This document shows positions 20,475 through 33,700 of a stretch of 64,000 bases of DNA, one piece after another. Numbering within the stretch: the first letter of the stretch is position 1; every line of letters begins with the position of its first letter. The DNA comes from Aphelocoma coerulescens (Eukaryota > Chordata > Aves > Passeriformes > Corvidae): contig NW_027183603.1 of the NCBI RefSeq assembly GCF_041296385.1, positions 1 to 64,000 of the forward strand, given 5' to 3'. The translations under genes were made by a program, and so were the position numbers. The notes under the pieces are model-generated. The model made no database searches. It was not told the DNA's origin and worked only from the letters and a program-made list of their open reading frames with translations.

Positions 20475-23400
20475 TAAGGGGTGGCTTTGCAGGGGTCCTG
20501 AGGAGATTTAGGGGGTTTGGGGCTTTTATTTGGGAATTTTGGGCCATTAAGGGGATTTTTGGGGGTCTCTGGGGGGGTTTTTTTTGGAATTTTGGGGGTT
20601 TTGGGGGGTTTTTGGGGGGGAATTTGGGTCGGCAGGGCCGGGAGGGGGCGGGGCTAAAGGGGAAATGGGCGGGGCTAGAGGGGGAGTGGGCGGGGCTAAG
20701 GGGTGGCTTTGCAGGGGTCCTGAGGAGATTTAGGGGGTTTGGGGCTTTTATTTGGGAATTTTGGGTCTTTAAGGGGATTTTTGGGGGTCTCTGGGGGGGT
20801 TTTTTTTGGAATTTTGGGGGTTTTGGGGGGTTTTTGGGGGGGAATTTGGGTCGGCAGGGCCGGGAGGGGGCGGGGCTAAAGGGGAAATGGGCGGGGCTAA
20901 GGGGTGGCTTTGCAGGGGTCCTGAGGAGATTTAGGGGGTTTGGGGCTTTTATTTGGGAATGTTGGGTCTTTAAGGGGATTTTTGGGGGTCTCTGGGGGGT
21001 TTTTTTCTGGAATTTTGGGGGTTTTGGGGGGTTTTTTGGGGGGAATTTGGGTCGGCAGGGCCGGGAGGGGGCGGGGCTAAAGGGGAAATGGGCGGGGCTA
21101 AGGGGTGGCTGTGCAGGGGTCCTGAGGAGATTTAGGGGGTTTGGGGCTTTTATTTGGGAATTTTGGGTCTTTAAGGGGATTTTTGGGGGTCTCTGGGGGG
21201 GTTTTTTTTGGAATTTTGGGGGTTTTGGGGGGTTTTTGGGGGGGAATTTGGGTCGGCAGGGCCGGGAGGGGGCGGGGCTAAAGGGGAAATGGGCGGGGCT
21301 AAGGGGTGGCTTTGCAGGGGTCCTGAGGAGATTTAGGGGGTTTGGGGCTTTTATTTGGGAATTTTGGGCCATTAAGGGGATTTTTGGGGGTCTCTGGGGG
21401 GGTTTTTTTTGGAATTTTGGGGGTTTTGGGGGGTTTTTGGGGGGGAATTTGGGTCGGCAGGGCCGGGAGGGGGCGGGGCTAAAGGGGAAATGGGCGGGGC
21501 TAGAGGGGGAGTGGGCGGGGCTAAGGGGTGGCTTTTCAGGGGTCCTGAGGAGATTTAGGGGGTTTGGGGCTTTTATTTGGGAATTTTGGGTCTTTAAGGG
21601 GATTTTTGGGGGTCTCTGGGGGGGTTTTTTTTGGAATTTTGGGGGTTTTGGGGGGTTTTTGGGGGGGAATTTGGGTCGGCAGGGCCGGGAGGGGGCGGGG
21701 CTAAAGGGGAAATGGGCGGGGCTAAGGGGTGGCTTTGCAGGGGTCCTGAGGAGATTTAGGGGGTTTGGGGCTTTTATTTGGGAATTTTGGGTCTTTAAGG
21801 GGATTTTTGGGGGTCTCTGGGGGGTTTTTTTCTGGAATTTTGGGGGTTTTGGGGGGTTTTTGGGGGGGAATTTGGGTCGGCAGGGCCGGGAGGGGGCGGG
21901 GCTAAAGGGGAAATGGGCGGGGCAAAGGGGTGGCTTTGCAGGGGTCCTGAGGAGATTTAGGGGGTTTGGGGCTTTTATTTGGGAATGTTGGGTCTTTAAG
22001 GGGATTTTTGGGGGTCTCTGGGGGGTTTTTTTCTGGAATTTTGGGGGTTTTGGGGGGTTTTTGGGGGGGAATTTGGGTCGGCAGGGCCGGGAGGGGGCGG
22101 GGCTAAAGGGGAAATGGGCGGGGCTAGAGGGGGAGTGGGCGGGGCTAAGGGGTGGCTTTGCAGGGGTCCTGAGGAGATTTAGGGGGTTTGGGGCTTTTAT
22201 TTGGGAATTTTGGGTCTTTAAGGGGATTTTTGGGGGTCTCTGGGGGGGTTTTTTTTGGAATTTTGGGGGTTTTGGGGGGTTTTTGGGGGGGAATTTGGGT
22301 CGGCAGGGCCGGGAGGGGGCGGGGCTAAAGGGGAAATGGGCGGGGCTAAGGGGTGGCTTTGCAGGGGTCCTGAGGAGATTTAGGGGGTTTGGGGCTTTTA
22401 TTTGGGAATGTTGGGTCTTTAAGGGGATTTTTGGGGGTCTCTGGGGGGTTTTTTTCTGGAATTTTGGGGGTTTTGGGGGGTTTTTTGGGGGGAATTTGGG
22501 TCGGCAGGGCCGGGAGGGGGCGGGGCTAAAGGGGAAATGGGCGGGGCTAAGGGGTGGCTGTGCAGGGGTCCTGAGGAGATTTAGGGGGTTTGGGGCTTTT
22601 ATTTGGGAATGTTGGGTCTTTAAGGGGATTTTTGGGGGTCTCTGGGGGGGTTTTTTTTGGAATTTTGGGGGTTTTGGGGGGTTTTTGGGGGGGAATTTGG
22701 GTCGGCAGGGCCGGGAGGGGGCGGGGCTAAAGGGGAAATGGGCGGGGCTAAGGGGTGGCTTTGCAGGGGTCCTGAGGAGATTTAGGGGGTTTGGGGCTTT
22801 TATTTGGGAATTTTGGGCCATTAAGGGGATTTTTGGGGGTCTCTGGGGGGGTTTTTTTTGGAATTTTGGGGGTTTTGGGGGGTTTTTGGGGGGGAATTTG
22901 GGTCGGCAGGGCCGGGAGGGGGCGGGGCTAAAGGGGAAATGGGCGGGGCTAGAGGGGGAGTGGGCGGGGCTAAGGGGTGGCTTTTCAGGGGTCCTGAGGA
23001 GATTTAGGGGGTTTGGGGCTTTTATTTGGGAATTTTGGGTCTTTAAGGGGATTTTTGGGGGTCTCTGGGGGGGTTTTTTTTGGAATTTTGGGGGTTTTGG
23101 GGGGTTTTTGGGGGGGAATTTGGGTCGGCAGGGCCGGGAGGGGGCGGGGCTAAAGGGGAAATGGGCGGGGCTAAGGGGTGGCTTTGCAGGGGTCCTGAGG
23201 AGATTTAGGGGGTTTGGGGCTTTTATTTGGGAATGTTGGGTCTTTAAGGGGATTTTTGGGGGTCTCTGGGGGGTTTTTTTCTGGAATTTTGGGGGTTTTG
23301 GGGGGTTTTTGGGGGGGAATTTGGGTCGGCAGGGCCGGGAGGGGGCGGGGCTAAAGGGGAAATGGGCGGGGCTAAGGGGTGGCTGTGCAGGGGTCCTGAG

Positions 23401-26400
23401 GAGATTTAGGGGGTTTGGGGCTTTTATTTGGGAATTTTGGGTCTTTAAGGGGATTTTTGGGGGTCTCTGGGGGGGTTTTTTTTGGAATTTTGGGGGTTTT
23501 GGGGGGTTTTTGTGGGGGAATTTGGGTCGGCAGGGCCGGGAGGGGGCGGGGCTAAAGGGGAAATGGGCGGGGCTAAGGGGTGGCTTTGCAGGGGTCCTGA
23601 GGAGATTTAGGGGGTTTGGGGCTTTTATTTGGGAATTTTGGGTCTTTAAGGGGATTTTTGGGGGTCTCTGGGGGGTTTTTTTTTGGAATTTTGGGGGTTT
23701 TGGGGGGTTTTTGGGGGGGAATTTGGGTCGGCAGGGCCGGGAGGGGGCGGGGCTAAAGGGGAAATGGGCGGGGCTAAGGGGGGGCTTTGCAGGGGTCCTG
23801 AGGAGATTTAGGGGGTTTGGGGCTTTTATTTGGGAATTTTGGGTCTTTAAGGGGATTTTTGGGGGTCTCTGGGGGTTTTTTTTTTGGAATTTTGGGGGTT
23901 TTGGGGGGTTTTTGGGGGGGAATTTGGGTCGGCAGGGCCGGGAGGGGGCGGGGCTAAAGGGGAAATGGGCGGGGCTAAGGGGTGGCTTTGCAGGGGTCCT
24001 GAGGAGATTTAGGGGGTTTGGGGCTTTTATTTGGGAATGTTGGGTCTTTAAGGGGATTTTTGGGGGTCTCTGGGGGGTTTTTTCTGGAATTTTGGGGGTT
24101 TTGGGGGGTTTTTGGGGGGGAATTTGGGTCGGCAGGGCTGGGAGGGGGCGGGGCTAAAGGGGAAATGGGCGGGGCTAAGGGGTGGCTTTGCAGGGGTCCT
24201 GAGGAGATTTAGGGGGTTTGGGGCTTTTATTTGGGAATTTTGGGTCTTTAAGGGGATTTTTGGGGGTCTCTGGGGGGTTTTTTTTTGGAATTTTGGGGGT
24301 TTTGGGGGGTTTTTGGGGGGGAATTTGGGTCGGCAGGGCCGGGAGGGGGCGGGGCTAAAGGGGAAATGGGCGGGGCTAAGGGGTGGCTTTGCAGGGGTCC
24401 TGAGGAGATTTAGGGGGTTTGGGGCTTTTATTTGGGAATTTTGGGTCTTTAAGGGGATTTTTGGGGGTCTCTGGGGGGTTTTTTTTTGGAATTTTGGGGG
24501 TTTTGGGGGGTTTTTGGGGGGGAATTTGGGTCGGCAGGGCCGGGAGGGGGCGGGGCTAAAGGGGAAATGGGCGGGGCTAAGGGGTGGCTTTGCAGGGGTC
24601 CTGAGGAGATTTAGGGGGTTTGGGGCTTTTATTTGGGAATTTTGGGTCTTTAAGGGGATTTTTGGGGGTCTCTGGGGGTTTTTTTTTTTGAATTTTGGGG
24701 GTTTTGGGGGGTTTTTGGGGGGGAATTTGGGTCGGCAGGGCCGGGAGGGGGCGGGGCTAAAGGGGAAATGGGCGGGGCTAGAGGGGGAGTGGGCGGGGCT
24801 AAGGGGTGGCTTTGCAGGGGTCCTGAGGAGATTTAGGGGGTTTGGGGCTTTTATTTGGGAATTTTGGGTCTTTAAGGGGATTTTTGGGGGTCTCTGGGGG
24901 GGGGGGTTTTGGAATTTTGGGGGTTTTGGGGGGTTTTTGGGGGGGAATTTGGGTCGGCAGGGCCGGGAGGGGGCGGGGTTAAAGGGGAAATGGGCGGGGC
25001 TAAGGGGTGGCTTTGCAGGGGTCCTGAGGAGATTTAGGGGGTTTGGGGCTTTTATTTGGGAATTTTGGGTCTTTAAGGGGATTTTTGGGGGTCTCTGGGG
25101 GGGTTTTTTCTGGAATTTTGGGGGTTTTGGGGGGTTTTTGGGGGGGAATTTGGGTCGGCAGGGCCGGGAGGGGGCGGGGCTAAAGGGGAAATGGGCGGGG
25201 CTAAGGGGTGGCTTTGCAGGGGTCCTGAGGAGATTTAGGGGGTTTGGGGCTTTTATTTGGGAATTTTGGGTCTTTAAGGGGATTTTTGGGGGTCTCTGGG
25301 GGGTTTTTTTTTGGAATTTTGGGGGTTTTGGGGGGTTTTTGGGGGGGAATTTGGGTCGGCAGGGCCGGGAGGGGGCGGGGCTAAAGGGGAAATGGGTGGG
25401 GCTAGAGGGGGAGTGGGCGGGGCTAAGGGGTGGCTTTTCAGGGGTCCTGAGGAGATTTAGGGGGTTTGGGGCTTTTATTTGGGAATGTTGGGTCTTTAAG
25501 GGGATTTTTGGGGGTCTCTGGGGGGGTTTTTTTTGGAATTTTGGGGGTTTTGGGGGGTTTTTGGGGGGGAATTTGGGTCGGCAGGGCCGGGAGGGGGCGG
25601 GGCTAAAGGGGAAATGGGCGGGGCTAAGGGGTGGCTTTGCAGGGGTCCTGAGGAGATTTAGGGGGTTTGGGGCTTTTATTTGGGAATGTTGGGTCTTTAA
25701 GGGGATTTTTGGGGGTCTCTGGGGGGTTTTTTTCTGGAATTTTGGGGGTTTTGGGGGGTTTTTGGGGGGGAATTTGGGTCGGCAGGGCCGGGAGGGGGCG
25801 GGGCTAAAGGGGAAATGGGCGGGGCTAAGGGGTGGCTGTGCAGGGGTCCTGAGGAGATTTAGGGGGTTTGGGGCTTTTATTTGGGAATTTTGGGTCTTTA
25901 AGGGGATTTTTGGGGGTCTCTGGGGGGGTTTTTTTTGGAATTTTGGGGGTTTTGGGGGGTTTTTGGGGGGGAATTTGGGTCGGCAGGGCCGGGAGGGGGC
26001 GGGGCTAAAGGGGAAATGGGCGGGGCTAAGGGGTGGCTTTGCAGGGGTCCTGAGGAGATTTAGGGGGTTTGGGGCTTTTATTTGGGAATTTTGGGTCTTT
26101 AAGGGGATTTTTGGGGGTCTCTGGGGGGTTTTTTTTTGGAATTTTGGGGGTTTTGGGGGGTTTTTGGGGGGGAATTTGGGTCGGCAGGGCCGGGAGGGGG
26201 CGGGGCTAAAGGGGAAATGGGCGGGGCTAAGGGGTGGCTTTGCAGGGGTCCTGAGGAGATTTAGGGGGTTTGGGGCTTTTATTTGGGAATTTTGGGTCTT
26301 TAAGGGGATTTTTGGGGGTCTCTGGGGGTTTTTTTTTTGGAATTTCGGGGGTTTTGGGGGGTTTTTGAAGGGGAATTTGGGTCGGCAGGGCCGGGAGGGG

Positions 26401-29400
26401 GCGGGGCTAAAGGGGAAATGGGCGGGGCTAGAGGGGGAGTGGGCGGGGCTAAGGGGTGGCTTTGCAGGGGTCCTGAGGAGATTTAGGGGGTTTGGGGCTT
26501 TTATTTGGGAATTTTGGGTCTTTAAGGGGATTTTTGGGGGTCTCTGGGGGGGGTTTTTTTTGAATTTTGGGGGTTTTGGGGGGTTTTTGGGGGGGAATTT
26601 GGGTCGGCAGGGCCGGGAGGGGGCGGGGCTAAAGGGGAAATGGGCGGGGCTAAGGGGTGGCTTTGCAGGGGTCCTGAGGAGATTTAGGGGGTTTGGGGCT
26701 TTTATTTGGGAATTTTGGGTCTTTAAGGGGATTTTTGGGGGTCTCTGGGGGGGTTTTTTTTGGAATTTTGGGGGTTTTGGGGGGTTTTTGGGGGGGAATT
26801 TGGGTCGGCAGGGCCGGGAGGGGGCGGGGCTAAAGGGGAAATGGGCGGGGCTAGAGGGGGAGTGGGCGGGGCTAAGGGGTGGCTTTGCAGGGGTCCTGAG
26901 GAGATTTAGGGGGTTTGGGGCTTTTATTTGGGAATTTTGGGTCTTTAAGGGGATTTTTGGGGGTCTCTGGGGGGGTTTTTTTTGGAATTTTGGGGGTTTT
27001 GGGGGGTTTTTGGGGGGGAATTTGGGTCGGCAGGGCCGGGAGGGGGCGGGGCTAAAGGGGAAATGGGCGGGGCTAAGGGGTGGCTTTGCAGGGGTCCTGA
27101 GGAGATTTAGGGGGTTTGGGGCTTTTATTTGGGAATTTTGGGCCATTAAGGGGATTTTTGGGGGTCTCTGGGGGGGTTTTTTTTGGAATTTTGGGGGTTT
27201 TGGGGGGTTTTTGGGGGGGAATTTGGGTCGGCAGGGCCGGGAGGGGGCGGGGCTAAAGGGGAAATGGGCGGGGCTAGAGGGGGAGTGGGCGGGGCTAAGG
27301 GGTGGCTTTGCAGGGGTCCTGAGGAGATTTAGGGGGTTTGGGGCTTTTATTTGGGAATTTTGGGTCTTTAAGGGGATTTTTGGGGGTCTCTGGGGGGGTT
27401 TTTTTTGGAATTTTGGGGGTTTTGGGGGGTTTTTGGGGGGGAATTTGGGTCGGCAGGGCCGGGAGGGGGCGGGGCTAAAGGGGAAATGGGCGGGGCTAAG
27501 GGGTGGCTTTGCAGGGGTCCTGAGGAGATTTAGGGGGTTTGGGGCTTTTATTTGGGAATGTTGGGTCTTTAAGGGGATTTTTGGGGGTCTCTGGGGGGTT
27601 TTTTTCTGGAATTTTGGGGGTTTTGGGGGGTTTTTTGGGGGGAATTTGGGTCGGCAGGGCCGGGAGGGGGCGGGGCTAAAGGGGAAATGGGCGGGGCTAA
27701 GGGGTGGCTGTGCAGGGGTCCTGAGGAGATTTAGGGGGTTTGGGGCTTTTATTTGGGAATTTTGGGTCTTTAAGGGGATTTTTGGGGGTCTCTGGGGGGG
27801 TTTTTTTTGGAATTTTGGGGGTTTTGGGGGGTTTTTGGGGGGGAATTTGGGTCGGCAGGGCCGGGAGGGGGCGGGGCTAAAGGGGAAATGGGCGGGGCTA
27901 AGGGGTGGCTTTGCAGGGGTCCTGAGGAGATTTAGGGGGTTTGGGGCTTTTATTTGGGAATTTTGGGCCATTAAGGGGATTTTTGGGGGTCTCTGGGGGG
28001 GTTTTTTTTGGAATTTTGGGGGTTTTGGGGGGTTTTTGGGGGGGAATTTGGGTCGGCAGGGCCGGGAGGGGGCGGGGCTAAAGGGGAAATGGGCGGGGCT
28101 AGAGGGGGAGTGGGCGGGGCTAAGGGGTGGCTTTTCAGGGGTCCTGAGGAGATTTAGGGGGTTTGGGGCTTTTATTTGGGAATTTTGGGTCTTTAAGGGG
28201 ATTTTTGGGGGTCTCTGGGGGGGTTTTTTTTGGAATTTTGGGGGTTTTGGGGGGTTTTTGGGGGGGAATTTGGGTCGGCAGGGCCGGGAGGGGGCGGGGC
28301 TAAAGGGGAAATGGGCGGGGCTAAGGGGTGGCTTTGCAGGGGTCCTGAGGAGATTTAGGGGGTTTGGGGCTTTTATTTGGGAATTTTGGGTCTTTAAGGG
28401 GATTTTTGGGGGTCTCTGGGGGGTTTTTTTCTGGAATTTTGGGGGTTTTGGGGGGTTTTTGGGGGGGAATTTGGGTCGGCAGGGCCGGGAGGGGGCGGGG
28501 CTAAAGGGGAAATGGGCGGGGCAAAGGGGTGGCTTTGCAGGGGTCCTGAGGAGATTTAGGGGGTTTGGGGCTTTTATTTGGGAATGTTGGGTCTTTAAGG
28601 GGATTTTTGGGGGTCTCTGGGGGGTTTTTTTCTGGAATTTTGGGGGTTTTGGGGGGTTTTTGGGGGGGAATTTGGGTCGGCAGGGCCGGGAGGGGGCGGG
28701 GCTAAAGGGGAAATGGGCGGGGCTAGAGGGGGAGTGGGCGGGGCTAAGGGGTGGCTTTGCAGGGGTCCTGAGGAGATTTAGGGGGTTTGGGGCTTTTATT
28801 TGGGAATTTTGGGTCTTTAAGGGGATTTTTGGGGGTCTCTGGGGGGGTTTTTTTTGGAATTTTGGGGGTTTTGGGGGGTTTTTGGGGGGGAATTTGGGTC
28901 GGCAGGGCCGGGAGGGGGCGGGGCTAAAGGGGAAATGGGCGGGGCTAAGGGGTGGCTTTGCAGGGGTCCTGAGGAGATTTAGGGGGTTTGGGGCTTTTAT
29001 TTGGGAATGTTGGGTCTTTAAGGGGATTTTTGGGGGTCTCTGGGGGGTTTTTTTCTGGAATTTTGGGGGTTTTGGGGGGTTTTTTGGGGGGAATTTGGGT
29101 CGGCAGGGCCGGGAGGGGGCGGGGCTAAAGGGGAAATGGGCGGGGCTAAGGGGTGGCTGTGCAGGGGTCCTGAGGAGATTTAGGGGGTTTGGGGCTTTTA
29201 TTTGGGAATGTTGGGTCTTTAAGGGGATTTTTGGGGGTCTCTGGGGGGGTTTTTTTTGGAATTTTGGGGGTTTTGGGGGGTTTTTGGGGGGGAATTTGGG
29301 TCGGCAGGGCCGGGAGGGGGCGGGGCTAAAGGGGAAATGGGCGGGGCTAAGGGGTGGCTTTGCAGGGGTCCTGAGGAGATTTAGGGGGTTTGGGGCTTTT

Positions 29401-30739
29401 ATTTGGGAATTTTGGGCCATTAAGGGGATTTTTGGGGGTCTCTGGGGGGGTTTTTTTTGGAATTTTGGGGGTTTTGGGGGGTTTTTGGGGGGGAATTTGG
29501 GTCGGCAGGGCCGGGAGGGGGCGGGGCTAAAGGGGAAATGGGCGGGGCTAGAGGGGGAGTGGGCGGGGCTAAGGGGTGGCTTTTCAGGGGTCCTGAGGAG
29601 ATTTAGGGGGTTTGGGGCTTTTATTTGGGAATTTTGGGTCTTTAAGGGGATTTTTGGGGGTCTCTGGGGGGGTTTTTTTTGGAATTTTGGGGGTTTTGGG
29701 GGGTTTTTGGGGGGGAATTTGGGTCGGCAGGGCCGGGAGGGGGCGGGGCTAAAGGGGAAATGGGCGGGGCTAAGGGGTGGCTTTGCAGGGGTCCTGAGGA
29801 GATTTAGGGGGTTTGGGGCTTTTATTTGGGAATGTTGGGTCTTTAAGGGGATTTTTGGGGGTCTCTGGGGGGTTTTTTTCTGGAATTTTGGGGGTTTTGG
29901 GGGGTTTTTGGGGGGGAATTTGGGTCGGCAGGGCCGGGAGGGGGCGGGGCTAAAGGGGAAATGGGCGGGGCTAAGGGGTGGCTGTGCAGGGGTCCTGAGG
30001 AGATTTAGGGGGTTTGGGGCTTTTATTTGGGAATTTTGGGTCTTTAAGGGGATTTTTGGGGGTCTCTGGGGGGGTTTTTTTTGGAATTTTGGGGGTTTTG
30101 GGGGGTTTTTGTGGGGGAATTTGGGTCGGCAGGGCCGGGAGGGGGCGGGGCTAAAGGGGAAATGGGCGGGGCTAAGGGGTGGCTTTGCAGGGGTCCTGAG
30201 GAGATTTAGGGGGTTTGGGGCTTTTATTTGGGAATTTTGGGTCTTTAAGGGGATTTTTGGGGGTCTCTGGGGGGTTTTTTTTTGGAATTTTGGGGGTTTT
30301 GGGGGGTTTTTGGGGGGGAATTTGGGTCGGCAGGGCCGGGAGGGGGCGGGGCTAAAGGGGAAATGGGCGGGGCTAAGGGGGGGCTTTGCAGGGGTCCTGA
30401 GGAGATTTAGGGGGTTTGGGGCTTTTATTTGGGAATTTTGGGTCTTTAAGGGGATTTTTGGGGGTCTCTGGGGGTTTTTTTTTTGGAATTTTGGGGGTTT
30501 TGGGGGGTTTTTGGGGGGGAATTTGGGTCGGCAGGGCCGGGAGGGGGCGGGGCTAAAGGGGAAATGGGCGGGGCTAAGGGGTGGCTTTGCAGGGGTCCTG
30601 AGGAGATTTAGGGGGTTTGGGGCTTTTATTTGGGAATGTTGGGTCTTTAAGGGGATTTTTGGGGGTCTCTGGGGGGTTTTTTCTGGAATTTTGGGGGTTT
30701 TGGGGGGTTTTTGGGGGGGAATTTGGGTCGGCAGGGCTG

Positions 30740-33700
30740 GGAGGGGGCGGGGCTAAAGGGGAAATGGGCGGGGCTAAGGGGTGGCTTTGCAGGGGTCCTG
30801 AGGAGATTTAGGGGGTTTGGGGCTTTTATTTGGGAATTTTGGGTCTTTAAGGGGATTTTTGGGGGTCTCTGGGGGGTTTTTTTTTGGAATTTTGGGGGTT
30901 TTGGGGGGTTTTTGGGGGGGAATTTGGGTCGGCAGGGCCGGGAGGGGGCGGGGCTAAAGGGGAAATGGGCGGGGCTAAGGGGTGGCTTTGCAGGGGTCCT
31001 GAGGAGATTTAGGGGGTTTGGGGCTTTTATTTGGGAATTTTGGGTCTTTAAGGGGATTTTTGGGGGTCTCTGGGGGGTTTTTTTTTGGAATTTTGGGGGT
31101 TTTGGGGGGTTTTTGGGGGGGAATTTGGGTCGGCAGGGCCGGGAGGGGGCGGGGCTAAAGGGGAAATGGGCGGGGCTAAGGGGTGGCTTTGCAGGGGTCC
31201 TGAGGAGATTTAGGGGGTTTGGGGCTTTTATTTGGGAATTTTGGGTCTTTAAGGGGATTTTTGGGGGTCTCTGGGGGTTTTTTTTTTTGAATTTTGGGGG
31301 TTTTGGGGGGTTTTTGGGGGGGAATTTGGGTCGGCAGGGCCGGGAGGGGGCGGGGCTAAAGGGGAAATGGGCGGGGCTAGAGGGGGAGTGGGCGGGGCTA
31401 AGGGGTGGCTTTGCAGGGGTCCTGAGGAGATTTAGGGGGTTTGGGGCTTTTATTTGGGAATTTTGGGTCTTTAAGGGGATTTTTGGGGGTCTCTGGGGGG
31501 GGGGTTTTTGGAATTTTGGGGGTTTTGGGGGGTTTTTGGGGGGGAATTTGGGTCGGCAGGGCCGGGAGGGGGCGGGGTTAAAGGGGAAATGGGCGGGGCT
31601 AAGGGGTGGCTTTGCAGGGGTCCTGAGGAGATTTAGGGGGTTTGGGGCTTTTATTTGGGAATTTTGGGTCTTTAAGGGGATTTTTGGGGGTCTCTGGGGG
31701 GGTTTTTTCTGGAATTTTGGGGGTTTTGGGGGGTTTTTGGGGGGGAATTTGGGTCGGCAGGGCCGGGAGGGGGCGGGGCTAAAGGGGAAATGGGCGGGGC
31801 TAAGGGGTGGCTTTGCAGGGGTCCTGAGGAGATTTAGGGGGTTTGGGGCTTTTATTTGGGAATTTTGGGTCTTTAAGGGGATTTTTGGGGGTCTCTGGGG
31901 GGTTTTTTTTTGGAATTTTGGGGGTTTTGGGGGGTTTTTGGGGGGGAATTTGGGTCGGCAGGGCCGGGAGGGGGCGGGGCTAAAGGGGAAATGGGTGGGG
32001 CTAGAGGGGGAGTGGGCGGGGCTAAGGGGTGGCTTTTCAGGGGTCCTGAGGAGATTTAGGGGGTTTGGGGCTTTTATTTGGGAATGTTGGGTCTTTAAGG
32101 GGATTTTTGGGGGTCTCTGGGGGGGTTTTTTTTGGAATTTTGGGGGTTTTGGGGGGTTTTTGGGGGGGAATTTGGGTCGGCAGGGCCGGGAGGGGGCGGG
32201 GCTAAAGGGGAAATGGGCGGGGCTAAGGGGTGGCTTTGCAGGGGTCCTGAGGAGATTTAGGGGGTTTGGGGCTTTTATTTGGGAATGTTGGGTCTTTAAG
32301 GGGATTTTTGGGGGTCTCTGGGGGGTTTTTTTCTGGAATTTTGGGGGTTTTGGGGGGTTTTTGGGGGGGAATTTGGGTCGGCAGGGCCGGGAGGGGGCGG
32401 GGCTAAAGGGGAAATGGGCGGGGCTAAGGGGTGGCTGTGCAGGGGTCCTGAGGAGATTTAGGGGGTTTGGGGCTTTTATTTGGGAATTTTGGGTCTTTAA
32501 GGGGATTTTTGGGGGTCTCTGGGGGGGTTTTTTTTGGAATTTTGGGGGTTTTGGGGGGTTTTTGGGGGGGAATTTGGGTCGGCAGGGCCGGGAGGGGGCG
32601 GGGCTAAAGGGGAAATGGGCGGGGCTAAGGGGTGGCTTTGCAGGGGTCCTGAGGAGATTTAGGGGGTTTGGGGCTTTTATTTGGGAATTTTGGGTCTTTA
32701 AGGGGATTTTTGGGGGTCTCTGGGGGGTTTTTTTTTGGAATTTTGGGGGTTTTGGGGGGTTTTTGGGGGGGAATTTGGGTCGGCAGGGCCGGGAGGGGGC
32801 GGGGCTAAAGGGGAAATGGGCGGGGCTAAGGGGTGGCTTTGCAGGGGTCCTGAGGAGATTTAGGGGGTTTGGGGCTTTTATTTGGGAATTTTGGGTCTTT
32901 AAGGGGATTTTTGGGGGTCTCTGGGGGTTTTTTTTTTGGAATTTCGGGGGTTTTGGGGGGTTTTTGAAGGGGAATTTGGGTCGGCAGGGCCGGGAGGGGG
33001 CGGGGCTAAAGGGGAAATGGGCGGGGCTAGAGGGGGAGTGGGCGGGGCTAAGGGGTGGCTTTGCAGGGGTCCTGAGGAGATTTAGGGGGTTTGGGGCTTT
33101 TATTTGGGAATTTTGGGTCTTTAAGGGGATTTTTGGGGGTCTCTGGGGGGGGTTTTTTTTGAATTTTGGGGGTTTTGGGGGGTTTTTGGGGGGGAATTTG
33201 GGTCGGCAGGGCCGGGAGGGGGCGGGGCTAAAGGGGAAATGGGCGGGGCTAAGGGGTGGCTTTGCAGGGGTCCTGAGGAGATTTAGGGGGTTTGGGGCTT
33301 TTATTTGGGAATTTTGGGTCTTTAAGGGGATTTTTGGGGGTCTCTGGGGGGGTTTTTTTTGGAATTTTGGGGGTTTTGGGGGGTTTTTGGAGGGGAATTT
33401 GGGTCGGCAGGGCCGGGAGGGGGCGGGGCTAAAGGGGAAATGGGCGGGGCTAAGGGGTGGCTTTGCAGGGGTCCTGAGGAGATTTAGGGGGTTTGGGGCT
33501 TTTATTTGGGAATGTTGGGTCTTTAAGGGGATTTTTGGGGGTCTCTGGGGGGTTTTTTTCTGGAATTTTGGGGGTTTTGGGGGGTTTTTGGGGGGGAATT
33601 TGGGTCGGCAGGGCCGGGAGGGGGCGGGGCTAAAGGGGAAATGGGCGGGGCTAAGGGGTGGCTTTGCAGGGGTCCTGAGGAGATTTAGGGGGTTTGGGGC

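Larger units (their letters stand above)
20318..20518 (+). repeat. Reference 201-bp monomer
   Basis: I chose this copy as a standard short monomer, phased to begin at GGGGCTTTTATTTGGG. In order it holds an AT-richer start with TTTATTT, a TCTTTAAGGGG segment, the G7/T8 junction, a four-run G-quadruplex tract, the GGGTCGGCAGGGCC box, two copies of a 21-bp GC-box subrepeat, GGCTTTGCAGGGG, and TCCTGAGGAGATTTAGG. By hand count it has G 97, T 63, A 25 and C 16, giving a GC skew of about 0.7 and four CpG sites. The length equals 67 codons, which keeps any stop-free frame open across the array. Most other monomers differ from it at only a few positions. Confidence 0.95.
15850..21490 (+). repeat. 2,696-bp higher-order unit, about two tandem copies
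   Basis: The CCATT marker lies at 15976 and 18672 and again at 17848 and 20544, and the in-insert TAG at 16321 and 19017, all 2,696 apart. Thirteen monomers, four of them long, minus one base give this length. The copies have since diverged: GCTTTTCAGG replaces GCTTTGCAGG in one place, GGGCAAAGG appears only in the second, and GGGGTATCTGG near 18896 is private. The second copy merges into the 6,599-bp unit, so the two duplications overlap. Confidence 0.85.
20066..33390 (+). repeat. 6,599-bp higher-order unit, two nearly identical tandem copies
   Basis: Every marker I compared repeats at +6,599: CCATT at 20544, 21369 and 22818 recurs at 27143, 27968 and 29417; GGCAGGGCTGGG near 24,138 recurs near 30,737; the ten/eleven-G junction at 24896 and 31495. 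Thirty-two monomers, eight of them long, minus one base give 6,599. The left edge is just after 20065 (TTTTCAGG versus TTTGCAGG at 26664). The right edge is at 33391, where TTTTTGGAGGGG replaces TTTTTGGGGGGG. The only difference I saw between copies is at 24906 (G) versus 31505 (T). This is probably the youngest large event in the window. Confidence 0.92.

Noticed and set aside
24048..29420. 1,790-codon proline/lysine-rich open frame on the minus strand
   Set aside because: Starts exist only where the CCATT variant happens to make ATG. Frame breaks follow the same junction indels. No promoter or non-repeat domain is present, and the same translation appears in every block.
24112..30756. 2,214-codon open frame on the + strand as a giant repeat protein gene
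   Set aside because: It begins at TTG, has no ATG in the standard monomer, overlaps an equally open frame on the other strand, and is ended by a one-base-short junction found in many units. Composition and a repeat length divisible by three explain it.
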